Positions 7,684 to 15,771 of a stretch of 34,093 bases of DNA are shown piece after piece. The translations under genes and the position numbers were made by a program. Positions within the stretch are counted from its first letter, which is position 1. Each line of letters opens with the position of its first letter. The notes beneath the pieces are model-generated. The model was not told where the DNA came from and ran no database searches. It saw nothing but the letters and a program-made list of their open reading frames with translations. This stretch comes from Armatimonadota bacterium (GTDB lineage: Bacteria; Armatimonadota; Fimbriimonadia; Fimbriimonadales; Fimbriimonadaceae), in assembly GCA_018268335.1 (NCBI GenBank), contig JAFDWT010000103.1, forward strand, positions 1 to 34,093, in the 5' to 3' direction.

Positions 7684-8354
7684 GCTTGCTCGGTCGGTCC
7701 GCCGCCGGCGTACTTACTCGCCCCGACGTCCTGGGTGAAGAACTCGATCACGTCGTCGAGACGCTCCGACTCGTCGGTACATGACTTGGTCGCTGACTCC
7801 AACATCTGCCGCGTGTTGTCGATGTCGGTTTTGTGCTCAGCGATCTGCCGCTCGAGATCAGCAATTTGCCCTTGGACTTTGGTGCAGTACGCCTCTGTCT
7901 GCCCCTTGAGAAGATCCTCATAGGCAGCCAAGGCAGCCAACTTCCGGGTCGCGTCGCTCAGCACGGCGTCGGTGCCGACGCCCATGGCTTTGCCCATGGT
8001 TTGCAGCGTCGCCTGGACGGTCTTGCGGCGCACGTCGATCGGCAAGTCGGCGGGAAGGGAGTGGATGACTTCCAGCGCCTGCTCGGCGGTGAACGGAACG
8101 ACCGGCAGCCCGGCCCGCTGATAGACCGCATTAAAGTCTGGTGCTCCGCCTGGAGCTGGCACGGCTGGCGCAGGCTCGGTTCCCAAGTTGATCTCCTCCA
8201 ACTTCGGGCCCGGTGTCGAAGCCACGATCTCTTCGACTGTCCGGGGCGTCGGCGTGGGCGTCGTGTAGGTGCTGGCCGGCGATGCCGCCGCCTCGTCTTC
8301 CGGAAACTCGGCGAAGAGGGACAGCCCCTTTCTCAGGACGTTCTTGATGCTCAT
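7680..8354 (-). CDS. Uncharacterised coiled-coil protein at the end of the OmpA/ABC operon
   Basis: This 224-residue protein does not match a family I know. It begins with a short amphipathic segment (1-17). A Pro/Ala/Thr-rich, probably disordered linker follows (about 25-85), then a helical domain (about 88-150, 'AEQALEVIHSLPADLPIDVRRKTVQATLQTMGKAMG' in part). The end is a probable coiled coil (about 150-205, 'VQGQIADLERQIAEHKTDID'). There is no signal peptide or membrane helix, so it is probably cytoplasmic. It is the last of five closely spaced genes and starts only 10 bases after the preceding one, which suggests a role with the ABC complex, for example as a scaffold or regulator. That role is inferred from context alone. 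Confidence 0.68.
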   Translation of the reverse strand: MSIKNVLRKGLSLFAEFPEDEAAASPASTYTTPTPTPRTVEEIVASTPGPKLEEINLGTEPAPAVPAPGGAPDFNAVYQRAGLPVVPFTAEQALEVIHSLPADLPIDVRRKTVQATLQTMGKAMGVGTDAVLSDATRKLAALAAYEDLLKGQTEAYCTKVQGQIADLERQIAEHKTDIDNTRQMLESATKSCTDESERLDDVIEFFTQDVGASKYAGGGPTEQA

Positions 8355-8364
8355 GGATGCTCTT

Positions 8365-9336
8365 CTATGATGTGATCGGTTGCGAAGTGACCAGGTCTTC
8401 GAGCGGCGTCATCGCCTCGATCGCTTCGGTCATGGAGTTGGTCTGGATGACGACTTCGTCAATGTCCGCCAGCACCTGCTCCGGCGAGCGGGCGCGGATT
8501 TCGTCGTTGATCAGGCCGAACGTGTCGGCCATGAGCGCCATCTGGTGGCCCAAGTTCGAAAGGATTTCGGCGATCTTGCCGACGTATTCGTGCCGCCGGT
8601 TGAGGATCTCCTGCCGCTTCTGCAGGATCGCCTTGGTCGCATAGACCTGTTCGGTCTCCATCCTCTCGGCTAGCTTGGCGTTCTCGTCGTCGTAGTGGCC
8701 CTTGATGACGCCCACCACCCCGTCGACCCACTGGTCGGTCGGTTCTATATAGCCGCGTGACGGGCTGGAATAGCTACCGATCGTAGGCGGTCGCTGCACG
8801 CGCACGTCGACACGGCTAAGGGTCTTGCGACGGTCCATCGAGAGGTCGCCCGAGATCTCCTGGAGTAGAGAGTCCAGGTACTCGCAGAACCACGCCTCTT
8901 TTTGGGCGAACTGGAGGTACTTCTCCAGCAAATAGTCCAACTTGCGCAGGGCCTCGCGGAACCATGGCTGCTCCGACTGCGCCTGGTTTTGGATCTGGTC
9001 ACGCACGCGCTCCAGACGGTCGAACTGGGTGGAGACGTCAGGACGGACCTGCGGCAGCACCTGTGCCCGCAGAGCCTTGCGCCGAGCGATGACTTCGGCG
9101 TCAAACTTCGCGTCGAGCCGTTTGGTGAACCAGGCGCTGTCGGGGACGAACAGCAGGTATGCGACTTCGCCGACGATGCCCACCAGAAGCGGGATAGGGT
9201 TGAACGTCGCGATGGAGAGCGCGGCCGCCGTGGCCAGGCCAATGAGGTTGCCGTTTTCCTTGAACGCCTCGGCGTACCGCTGCCGGACACTCCGGTGCGG
9301 CGGCCGTGAGGGATCAAAGGGCTGCTGGTCGCTCAT
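8365..9336 (-). CDS. Uncharacterised membrane protein with long helical domain, OmpA/ABC operon
   Basis: This 323-residue protein of unknown family has one or two hydrophobic helices near the N-terminus (about residues 31-65, 'LIGLATAAALSI' and 'LLVGIVGEVAYLLFV'). A long, highly charged and mostly helical remainder follows, with likely coiled-coil stretches ('RLERVRDQIQNQ', 'AILQKRQEILNRRHEYVGKI'). This makes it look like a membrane-anchored cytoplasmic rod. It lies 31 bases downstream of the ABC ATPase gene and 10 bases upstream of the last operon gene. Together with that gene it may form an accessory module absent from ordinary ABC importers. No catalytic motif was seen. Confidence 0.7.
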   Translation of the reverse strand: MSDQQPFDPSRPPHRSVRQRYAEAFKENGNLIGLATAAALSIATFNPIPLLVGIVGEVAYLLFVPDSAWFTKRLDAKFDAEVIARRKALRAQVLPQVRPDVSTQFDRLERVRDQIQNQAQSEQPWFREALRKLDYLLEKYLQFAQKEAWFCEYLDSLLQEISGDLSMDRRKTLSRVDVRVQRPPTIGSYSSPSRGYIEPTDQWVDGVVGVIKGHYDDENAKLAERMETEQVYATKAILQKRQEILNRRHEYVGKIAEILSNLGHQMALMADTFGLINDEIRARSPEQVLADIDEVVIQTNSMTEAIEAMTPLEDLVTSQPITS

Positions 9337-9367
9337 CGGAGACGAACCCTAGTATGGACGTTTTCGC

Positions 9368-10195
9368 TTAAAGCGTGGCGAAACGGTCATGGACCTCAGT
9401 CTCGGTGGCGAAGAACTCCGGACTCTTGTGGATGTCGGGCCGCCACGCCAGTCCGCGGGCGATCAGGTCCACGACCTCTTGGATGCGCGCACCGGGCACT
9501 GGCTTGCCGTCCGGCCCTCGGTCTCGTCCAAGCAGCCAAAGCGTGTCGCAAACGCGCAGAGCGGACGTGATGTCGTGGGTGACGATGATGAAAGTGCGCA
9601 TCTCGTCGGCAGCGGCTATCTCGCTGATCAGGTGGCATAAGGCGTCGACTGCGATAGGGTCGAGGCCACTGAAAGGCTCGTCCATCAGCAGGTAGTGCTC
9701 GCTGCACATGAACTGCTGGGCGATCGCCACCCGCTGCTTCTGCCCGCCACTCAGTTGGACAGGGTACTTGTCTCCGTGCTCGGCCAGGTCGAAGCGCGAG
9801 AGGAGTTCTTTGGCCCTCTCTTCTGGTGAGCCTAAACTCGACCCGCTCAGCCGACCTGCCAGAAGGAGGTTCGACATAACTGTCCGGTTCTGGAACAACG
9901 GATAGTCCTGCGCGACGACGCCGACCTGGCCGGCGGCAATAGGCTGCAAGGGGTCTCCGACTTCCACCGTGCCCTCGTCTGGTGTGTTCAGGCCGGCCAA
10001 CAGGCGGAACAGCTGGGTCTTGCCCATGCCGGACGGCCCGAGCAGACCGACGACTTGGCCCTGGGTCTTCCCGGGTCGGACGATGTTGTCGATCTGCAGG
10101 TTCACGTCGCGAAGGATCTTCTTCTCGCCCAAAGTCAGATGCACTCCGGTCGCGCGGAGGACGCACTGGTGCTTTTCGAAATGGTAGTCGCTCAC
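9368..10195 (-). CDS. ABC transporter ATP-binding protein (SsuB/TauB-like)
   Basis: This 275-residue ATPase powers the importer formed with the permease encoded just upstream. Walker A is 'GPSGMGKT', the Q-loop region 'VGVVAQDYPLF', the signature 'LSGGQKQRVAIAQ', Walker B 'YLLMDEPFSGLDP' and the H-loop 'IIVTHD'. All are intact, so ATP hydrolysis is expected. Similarity of style is to nitrate/sulfonate/taurine importers, but the substrate is not readable. I chose the GTG at 10195 because it overlaps the permease stop in a GTGA junction, with GAGG a few bases upstream; a longer frame reaching 10228 would run further into the permease gene. The C-terminal 50 residues after the H-loop are longer than in a minimal ATPase. 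Confidence 0.9.
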   Translation of the reverse strand: MSDYHFEKHQCVLRATGVHLTLGEKKILRDVNLQIDNIVRPGKTQGQVVGLLGPSGMGKTQLFRLLAGLNTPDEGTVEVGDPLQPIAAGQVGVVAQDYPLFQNRTVMSNLLLAGRLSGSSLGSPEERAKELLSRFDLAEHGDKYPVQLSGGQKQRVAIAQQFMCSEHYLLMDEPFSGLDPIAVDALCHLISEIAAADEMRTFIIVTHDITSALRVCDTLWLLGRDRGPDGKPVPGARIQEVVDLIARGLAWRPDIHKSPEFFATETEVHDRFATL

Positions 10196-11004
10196 CTTCT
10201 CTCCCTCGTCAAGTCGGCATAGGGGCAAACAATCGACCTAGCCAGGCCGATCAGAAAGTCTTGGAGCAAGCCGATCAGCAAGATGAGGATCTGGAGGGCA
10301 AAGATGCTCGGCAATTGGAAGTGCTTTTGATAGTTGAGCAGCATGGCCCCGATTCCGCCTTCAGAGCGGTTGATCCCCTCAACCAGAGTGAGCATCAGCC
10401 ACCCCATCGCGGCGTTCTGGCGCATGACTTCGAACGCCTGGTCTACTGTCCCCAAGACGACGACCTCCCACACGACTCGCCATTCCTTCATCCGCAGCGT
10501 GCGGGCGTAGTCGAACCGTGCTTGCGGGATCGACTCAACAACGCTGGCCATTGAGGTCAGGAAGAAGACCGTCATACCAAAAGTCAGGAGCGCGAGCTTG
10601 AGTGGATGGCCGCCGCCGACCATCATCGTGAAGACGAGCGTGAAGCCGACCATGCTCAGAAAGCGCATCTTGCTGAGTGCAGCCACTACTGGCCGGAAGA
10701 ACGGCAAGACCGTCAGGTAGGCGAGCCCAATAGAGATCACCGACGTGATCAGCAGAGCCTCAACGTTGAGCGTGACGCTCGACATCAGTTCTTGGGCCAG
10801 GCCGTCCTTCAGCCACAAGGTCTGGAACGCTGAGAAGACTTCGCCAGGCTTAGGCAAGACCTTGTAGGGCGAAAGCGTCCAGACGATCAACAAGACGACC
10901 AGTTGGAACACCACCACCAGACGCATTGCGCCCGGAGAGACGAGCCGATTGGGCCGGAAAACGTCTGTGATCCGGCCCGGTCGCTTGGAAGCTGCCTCGG
11001 CCAC
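10192..11004 (-). CDS. ABC transporter permease (SsuC/TauC-like)
   Basis: This 270-residue inner-membrane permease of the BPD_transp_1 type has about six helices. The first is at residues 28-44 and the last near 240-258. A cytoplasmic EAA-like loop occurs at 'DYARTLRMKEWRVVWEVVVLG', the contact site for the ATPase. The family imports nitrate, sulfonates, taurine or similar small molecules. It starts with GTG 3 bases after the stop of the substrate-binding gene, with GGAG inside the end of that gene, and overlaps the ATPase start by 4 bases. The genes are therefore translated as a coupled unit. The substrate is unknown. Confidence 0.88.
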   Translation of the reverse strand: MAEAASKRPGRITDVFRPNRLVSPGAMRLVVVFQLVVLLIVWTLSPYKVLPKPGEVFSAFQTLWLKDGLAQELMSSVTLNVEALLITSVISIGLAYLTVLPFFRPVVAALSKMRFLSMVGFTLVFTMMVGGGHPLKLALLTFGMTVFFLTSMASVVESIPQARFDYARTLRMKEWRVVWEVVVLGTVDQAFEVMRQNAAMGWLMLTLVEGINRSEGGIGAMLLNYQKHFQLPSIFALQILILLIGLLQDFLIGLARSIVCPYADLTRERR

Positions 11005-11007
11005 CCG

Positions 11008-12813
11008 TTATTCTCCGACCGCTCTGATCTTGATTTCGACCCGTCGGTTAGCCGCTCGCCCCGCGTCGGTCGAGTTCGATTCGATCGGCTCGGTCTGGCC
11101 ATGGGCAAACACCCGGAGACGGCCTTCCATTTGTGAGGGCGCCTGCTGCTCCAGCCACTTCTTGACGGCAAAGGCCCGATCCTCGCTCAGCTTCATGTTC
11201 GCCTCGCTGTTGCCCACGCTGTCGGTGTGGCCGTGGATCTCCACAAAGGTGTTGCTGGCGACCAGAAGGTCGTTCAGCAACTTCTTCAGTTCCTGCCCTG
11301 CATTGCCGGTAAAGGCAGCGCGGCCGGTCTCGAAGGTGATCTTCCAGTTGCGTCGACCAATCGTCGCGCCCGGCTGAGCCTTCTGATCGACGATGGGCGG
11401 ACTGACGGGCTTGATGCCCCCTGGATTGGGGTTCACCGCACTAGCAAGCGCCACCACGTACTGCGTGTCGATCGCCTCGGCTGGCGGCGGATAGTGCGGC
11501 ATCAGGTTCGGATATTGCGACTTGGCAATATCACCAAAGACCGTATACGTCGCTTGCACGACGTTCTGAGATCCTGGCACAAGGCCGAAAATCTGAAGCT
11601 CTTCGGCGAGCGTGACCACGCTCGAGCCGCCGAGTTCAACGTCGAGCCCTTGACGGTCCTTCTGCGTCACGCCCTTGTAGTACTTTTCCCAATAGGAGCC
11701 GTCGGCTCCCTGCTCGTTGTAGACGACCGCACTGATGTCAGCCGCCTTCCGAAGGGCGTCGGGGTTGCCCCGGACCGCTTCGTTGCCCAGGAGCACCGCC
11801 TTGATCAGGCCCTGCACCGTCTCCTTGTTCGCCTTCATCCACTTGTCGATGCCGATGATCACGCATGGCATCTGCGAGGCGTATTCCTTAGTCGAAACGA
11901 TGGAAACGATGCCGCCCTTCTTCTCGGCGACAGTGACGTCAGCCGGGGTCCAGGTGGCCACGGACTGCACGGTGATGCGCTTCTTTTCGCCCGTCAACTT
12001 GCCGTTGCGGACGACCGGTCGCTCTTCGCTGTAGCCGGCGATGTACTTTTCAGCAGCGTCGACATAGTCGTTGGCCGCCACCCAGTTCATGGCGTCTGGG
12101 TCGTAGGTTTTCTCGTCGGGGTTGGTCTTGAGGCCATTGTCACCCAGCCACTTCTGGACGATGTTCCAGTCGCCGTCGCGGAGGTAAGCGGCGCAGACGC
12201 CACCCATGGCCGACCGCGGGTTCTTCTTCCACTCTGGGGGCCCCATGAACTTGTCTTCGCCATGTGAGAACCCAGCGACGCCGACGATCTTGGCCTTATA
12301 TTCCGGCCCGAGTTTGCCCAAGGCGTCGTTCAGGCCGGCGAGGAACGCTGCACCGCCGTCGCCCATGATCGTCACGAAGTGGGCGCCGTTCTTGGGGTCG
12401 GGGTTGCCTTTGCTCAGTTCAGTCGCAAAGGTCACCAGGGCCTCCTGCATCTTGCTGACGTCGTCTTGGCGGGTGAACTTGACGCTGATGCCTTGCCCCG
12501 CCATCAGGCTTCCCTTCGTGGTCTCCTTGCCGCCGTTGGCGAACATCAATCCCATCTGGGCGTTCCAGGCCCAGTGCAGCCATCGGACTTCTTTTCCGGT
12601 GCCGACAGGGGCGTCCGATGGCATGCCGATGTTGGAGACGGTCACCTCGCCCGACGGAGTGAAGTTGACCAGTTCTGCCTTTGTGGGGACGACAGATTCC
12701 TTGCCGACTGCCCCCGGCAGCACGCCCGACTTGTTCAGCACCTGATAACCCCCGAACAAGATCCCGATGACGATGATGAGGATGGCAATTTTGCCGGCTG
12801 GTTTTATTCTCAC
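11008..12813 (-). CDS. ABC substrate-binding protein fused to OmpA-like peptidoglycan-binding domain
   Basis: This 601-residue fusion begins with one uncleaved-looking transmembrane helix (residues 8-27, no lipobox). A periplasmic-binding-protein-like domain of the NMT1/SsuA type follows (about 70-430; 'FTRQDDVSKMQEALVTFA', 'VATWTPADVTVAEKKGGI', 'VIIGIDKWMKANKETVQGL'). A proline-rich linker (about 435-470) leads to a C-terminal OmpA-like domain (about 475-601) with the peptidoglycan-binding pattern 'GHTDSVGNSEANMKLSEDRA' (D531) and 'NRRVEI'. The binding domain would thus be tethered both to the inner membrane and to the cell wall. It is the first gene of a five-gene operon (GTG start, AGGA upstream). 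I recall similar fusions annotated in databases as 'substrate-binding/OmpA family protein', without known function. The ligand is unknown. Confidence 0.88.
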   Translation of the reverse strand: MRIKPAGKIAILIIVIGILFGGYQVLNKSGVLPGAVGKESVVPTKAELVNFTPSGEVTVSNIGMPSDAPVGTGKEVRWLHWAWNAQMGLMFANGGKETTKGSLMAGQGISVKFTRQDDVSKMQEALVTFATELSKGNPDPKNGAHFVTIMGDGGAAFLAGLNDALGKLGPEYKAKIVGVAGFSHGEDKFMGPPEWKKNPRSAMGGVCAAYLRDGDWNIVQKWLGDNGLKTNPDEKTYDPDAMNWVAANDYVDAAEKYIAGYSEERPVVRNGKLTGEKKRITVQSVATWTPADVTVAEKKGGIVSIVSTKEYASQMPCVIIGIDKWMKANKETVQGLIKAVLLGNEAVRGNPDALRKAADISAVVYNEQGADGSYWEKYYKGVTQKDRQGLDVELGGSSVVTLAEELQIFGLVPGSQNVVQATYTVFGDIAKSQYPNLMPHYPPPAEAIDTQYVVALASAVNPNPGGIKPVSPPIVDQKAQPGATIGRRNWKITFETGRAAFTGNAGQELKKLLNDLLVASNTFVEIHGHTDSVGNSEANMKLSEDRAFAVKKWLEQQAPSQMEGRLRVFAHGQTEPIESNSTDAGRAANRRVEIKIRAVGE

Positions 12814-12822
12814 AGAGTCAAT

Positions 12823-12868
12823 CCTGGCCCGTAGGGCTACTAGTCATCAAGTATGCCCGCCTGGCCCG
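12823..12868. repeat. Short direct repeat upstream of the OmpA/ABC operon
   Basis: CCTGGCCCG occurs at 12823-12831 and again at 12860-12868, 37 bases apart, within the 153-base gap before the operon start at 12813. The spacing and location would fit paired regulator sites, but a 9-base GC-rich repeat can arise by chance. Confidence 0.2.
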
Positions 12869-12966
12869 CCAAATTGGAAATATCCATGAAAAGCCTACCG
12901 GGTTACGCACCTAGGACTTAGTGTTCTGCCTGCGCGTTTTCGACCCCTTGTCCACAATTGGAGTTC

Positions 12967-14310
12967 TTACCGCCGAGACATGAAGACCCTGGTGTTCTCT
13001 AGGACGACACGGACAAAGACCGCCGGATATTCGCAGTACTTCTCCGTGCCGAACGGCTCGACGCCGGCAGGCACTGCGTGATAGCGCTCGCGCCAGAAGC
13101 CGCCTTTGGCCATCCTCGCGACCGCACGGGCCGATTCGAGCAGCCGCCTGTCCGCACCCATCCGCTTGCAAGCTAACGCCTCCACGTACCAAGTCCTTCC
13201 CATGGCAGCGACGTCGTTTGTGTAGGGTGGCGTTCCAGAGAACGGCACGACCTCATGCTCCCAGTCCTCATAGGTTTTAGGCTTGGTCGCTGTAATCGTC
13301 GGCATCCCGCCTGGCCACCAGCCCTTATCGCCTACCAACTTGGGCCAAACCGTCTTCGCCTGTTTGTCGGTAGCCACTCCTAAACCGACGGCCGCCCAGT
13401 TGGTGTCGGTCAAGCCGTGGGCGTCAACCAGGCCTCTTTCACGGTGGATGTATTCGGCGAAGTGGTCGCGGACCCAGAACTTCTGGCGGAAAGACGACGC
13501 CAATCGAGAGCCCGCGGTCTGCCAAGCCGCCGCGCTACGTGAGTCTCCCAGAGCGGCATGCATCTTGGCTAGACGCTTGAACGCGAACGCGCCATAACAC
13601 TGCGTCATGCCGTCCCAGCCGTCCCGCGGCGGCCGCTCGGTATAGAAGCCGGAACCAGACAGCAGACCACTGGACGACACCTGCGACATGAGATAGGCCC
13701 CGGCCTCGTCGATCGAGCCGATCCGTGACCGTAACCACTTCTTGTCTTTGGTCGCATCGAAGATCTCGGCTGCCGTTAGTAAGTGGCAGATCGGCCCCAA
13801 GACGCTGAGCGGGTTCGACTTCAGCTCCCAATGCGTGAACAGGCCGAACCACTTCTTGGTCACCTGGCTACCCGGCGGCGCCGACGGTCGGACAGGAGGT
13901 TTGTATTCAAACACATCGTCGGGCCACTTCATGCCCCTCAAGAACGCCCCATCGTTCTTTGTGTCGCCAGAAAAGATGGCGAACGGAATGTTCCCGTCCT
14001 TCCGCTGAGAGGCGCAGACAAAGTCAAAGTAGTCGATCGCGGTCTGCTTCTTGCCGATGAGCAAGTAGGCACCGGCCATCTGCCAAGAGTCCAGTCCCGG
14101 CCAAGTCGTGTCATTGCCATAGCCGCCCCCGTCGGCGTTGATCGTGAAGTGGCCCGGATAGACCTTCTCGGTGGCAGCGGGCAGCAGGTTGCTGTTGACC
14201 GCCGCAGAAAACCCGTCGCGCACCACCGAGTCTCGGACTTGTTCGGTGAGATGCCTCAGGTGCGCAGCTTGAGCGTCGATTTGACCTAATAAGAGGGCTG
14301 CCAAAACCAT
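12967..14310 (-). CDS. Secreted six-hairpin glycosidase-like protein
   Basis: This 447-residue protein begins with a short hydrophobic stretch that may be a signal peptide ('MVLAALLLGQIDAQA'). The rest has the look of an (alpha/alpha)6-barrel carbohydrate-active enzyme. Repeated helix pairs carry aromatic motifs such as 'WPGLDSWQMAGAYLLIG', 'CASQRKDGNIPFAIF', 'GWDGMTQCYGAFAFKRLAKMHAALGD' and 'YTNDVAAMGRTWYVEAL'. These resemble GH63, trehalase or rhamnosidase-like six-hairpin proteins, but I cannot place it in a specific family or name the catalytic acids. I chose the ATG at 14310 because a longer frame from TTG 14388 would begin inside a terminator hairpin. CATAAT lies 6 bases before the ATG, so the mRNA may be leaderless. 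The gene stands alone between two minus-strand operons. Confidence 0.7.
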   Translation of the reverse strand: MVLAALLLGQIDAQAAHLRHLTEQVRDSVVRDGFSAAVNSNLLPAATEKVYPGHFTINADGGGYGNDTTWPGLDSWQMAGAYLLIGKKQTAIDYFDFVCASQRKDGNIPFAIFSGDTKNDGAFLRGMKWPDDVFEYKPPVRPSAPPGSQVTKKWFGLFTHWELKSNPLSVLGPICHLLTAAEIFDATKDKKWLRSRIGSIDEAGAYLMSQVSSSGLLSGSGFYTERPPRDGWDGMTQCYGAFAFKRLAKMHAALGDSRSAAAWQTAGSRLASSFRQKFWVRDHFAEYIHRERGLVDAHGLTDTNWAAVGLGVATDKQAKTVWPKLVGDKGWWPGGMPTITATKPKTYEDWEHEVVPFSGTPPYTNDVAAMGRTWYVEALACKRMGADRRLLESARAVARMAKGGFWRERYHAVPAGVEPFGTEKYCEYPAVFVRVVLENTRVFMSRR

Positions 14311-14370
14311 GCGTGCATTATGCGAATCGTCGCAAATCCGCTCTACAGCGCCGTACGACAAACAAACAAG

Positions 14371-14405
14371 AAAAAAGGGCGTTGCCAAACTAGACCGGCA
14401 ACGCC
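14371..14405 (-). terminator. Strong Rho-independent terminator of the LacI-prepilin-lipoprotein operon
   Basis: GGCGTTGCC (14378-14386) pairs perfectly with GGCAACGCC (14397-14405) over a 10-base loop. On the minus strand the stem is followed by CTTTTTTCTTG. It lies 57 bases past the lipoprotein stop at 14463. It separates this operon from the glycosidase-like gene downstream. Confidence 0.9.
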
Positions 14406-14462
14406 TGACTCATCCCAAAGGCAAGGAGAAACGTGCGTTCACAAAATCGATGTACTGGCTGT

Positions 14463-14747
14463 CTATCCCCCGCCAAGAGGAGCCCGGCCCATCTTCGCCC
14501 TCTCGGCGTTGATCTTGGCGGCCTCCTCCGGATGGGTCTTGGCCCATTCGGCTTGGCTAGAGAGTCGCTTTTCGCCACCCGCCTTCATCGCGCTGCCGAC
14601 CTTGTTCCAGTCTTTTTCTGTCATTGGCGGAGAGTTCTTGATCGAATCGATCTCCTTTTTGGACATGCCCTCGTCCCCACAACCGGCCAACGGCACAACC
14701 ACGACGACGCCGAGCACGGCACACCACAGACTCAATCTCTTGTTCAT
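14463..14747 (-). CDS. Small lipoprotein, function unknown
   Basis: This is a 94-residue predicted lipoprotein. The signal peptide (about 1-22, 'LWCAVLGVVVVVPLAGC') ends in a lipobox with the lipidated Cys at residue 23. The mature 71 residues are charged and helix-prone ('MSKKEIDSIKNSPPMTEKDW', 'EEAAKINAERAKMG') and end in 'PLGGG'. I know no function for it. It follows the prepilin-like gene by 71 bases, with a stable hairpin in between, and is closed by a strong terminator. It therefore appears to be the last gene of the LacI-prepilin operon and may work with that protein at the cell surface. Position 14762 is a possible alternative ATG start. No clear ribosome-binding site is seen. Confidence 0.72.
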   Translation of the reverse strand: MNKRLSLWCAVLGVVVVVPLAGCGDEGMSKKEIDSIKNSPPMTEKDWNKVGSAMKAGGEKRLSSQAEWAKTHPEEAAKINAERAKMGRAPLGGG

Positions 14748-14773
14748 GTTCAAATTGACCATCAGCGGTCGAT

Positions 14774-14811
14774 GGTTCCCCGCACTGCACCAAAGGGCAG
14801 CGCGGGGAACC
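14774..14811 (-). other. Stable intercistronic hairpin between prepilin and lipoprotein genes
   Basis: GGTTCCCCGC (14774-14783) pairs with GCGGGGAACC (14802-14811), and an inner CTGC/GCAG extends the stem over the loop. It begins 7 bases after the prepilin stop. On the minus strand no U-run follows, so it is unlikely to be a full terminator. It may protect the prepilin message from 3' decay or reduce readthrough into the lipoprotein gene. Confidence 0.65.
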
Positions 14812-14818
14812 GTTCTTC

Positions 14819-15763
14819 TTAGTTGGTGTTCGGTCGCAGGCAGTCCCACATGTTCTTGCCTGGGTTGTTGTCCGGGTCGGGGTTGGTGGCCGTGATGACC
14901 ATGACCTTGGCGTGCGTGTCAACGAACGAGAAGTTCGACTTGTTCTTGCCGGTCTGGCTGACAGCACCGTTGCCGCCTTGCGGAGACTTATCGTCGATCG
15001 CGCGCAGGCCGTTGGGCATTTGCGCGCCGCCGCACCAGTCAAGGTCATAGACGTCCGAGCCGTCAGTCGCCGGAACGGCTTCAAAGATGCCGCCGCATTG
15101 GAACTGGATCTGGTTGCCAGGACCGTTGCCGCTCCACTTCAGCGCGTCACCGTTGAACTTCACCGCAAAAGCGATGGAGCTTGACGGGTTGGTCACCTGG
15201 GTCTGCGCCAACGAAGCCAAATCGAGCTCGCCACCGTTCTCACCGTTGATCTGCGCGTACGGGGCCATGATGCCGCGGAGTTTGCAGTTCGGGGCGTCCG
15301 TGTAGGAGTCAGCGAAGCAGCGACCCTGCCAGGACGACGGAGCAACGCCGATGAAGTTGACCGCTGCGGCAGCCGTCGGTGCAGTGAATCCGTTGAAGCC
15401 GTAGGAAACGGTCAATCCCATCCAGTCTCCCCAACTTCCGCCGGCCGAGTTGGTCTCCAGCGGACTGCGCATCAAGGCGAACGACTTCATGTACGGCTGG
15501 ACGTTGAACGACCAGCTGAGCGAGGCACTTCCCCATGCGGGTGCCCCAGACCAGTCGTGCGGGATACCGTAGGAGTAGCGGTCTTCGTTGTCAGCAGTGT
15601 AAAGCAACATCGCGGTGCCGATTTGCTTGATGTTGGACAGGTCTCCCGTGGCCTTGGCGGCTGCCTTCGCTTGGGCAAAAACAGGGAAAAGGATCGCAGC
15701 GAGGATCGCAATGATCGCAATGACGACGAGCAGTTCTATAAGGGTGAAACCTCTGCGTTTCAT
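14819..15763 (-). CDS. Prepilin-like protein with type III signal (type II secretion/pilin family)
   Basis: This 314-residue protein starts '[18 protein letters not shown]', a type IV prepilin leader cut by prepilin peptidase after Gly5, with the conserved Glu at mature position 5. The helix leads into '[12 protein letters not shown]' and '[18 protein letters not shown]', typical of the large pseudopilin-like proteins that are abundant in Armatimonadota and Planctomycetes (DUF1559-like). The C-terminal '[13 protein letters not shown]' is a variant of the H-x9-DG motif of that family. The protein is anchored by its N-terminal helix and exposes a globular domain; its partner is unknown. I prefer ATG 15763, because the leader then has normal length, over TTG 15775, which would overlap the regulator stop as TTGA. 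The gene directly follows the LacI regulator, so the two are co-transcribed. Confidence 0.88.
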   Translation of the reverse strand: MKRRGFTLIELLVVIAIIAILAAILFPVFAQAKAAAKATGDLSNIKQIGTAMLLYTADNEDRYSYGIPHDWSGAPAWGSASLSWSFNVQPYMKSFALMRSPLETNSAGGSWGDWMGLTVSYGFNGFTAPTAAAAVNFIGVAPSSWQGRCFADSYTDAPNCKLRGIMAPYAQINGENGGELDLASLAQTQVTNPSSSIAFAVKFNGDALKWSGNGPGNQIQFQCGGIFEAVPATDGSDVYDLDWCGGAQMPNGLRAIDDKSPQGGNGAVSQTGKNKSNFSFVDTHAKVMVITATNPDPDNNPGKNMWDCLRPNTN

Positions 15764-15771
15764 GATAGTTT

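Noticed and set aside
11227-12267. Open frame of 346 codons on the plus strand
   Set aside because: It lies entirely within the OmpA-fusion gene on the other strand and shows no domain; high GC content removes stops.
14310-14388. N-terminal extension of the glycosidase-like protein from TTG 14388
   Set aside because: The extension would start inside the terminator hairpin of the preceding operon and removes the likely signal peptide from the N-terminus.
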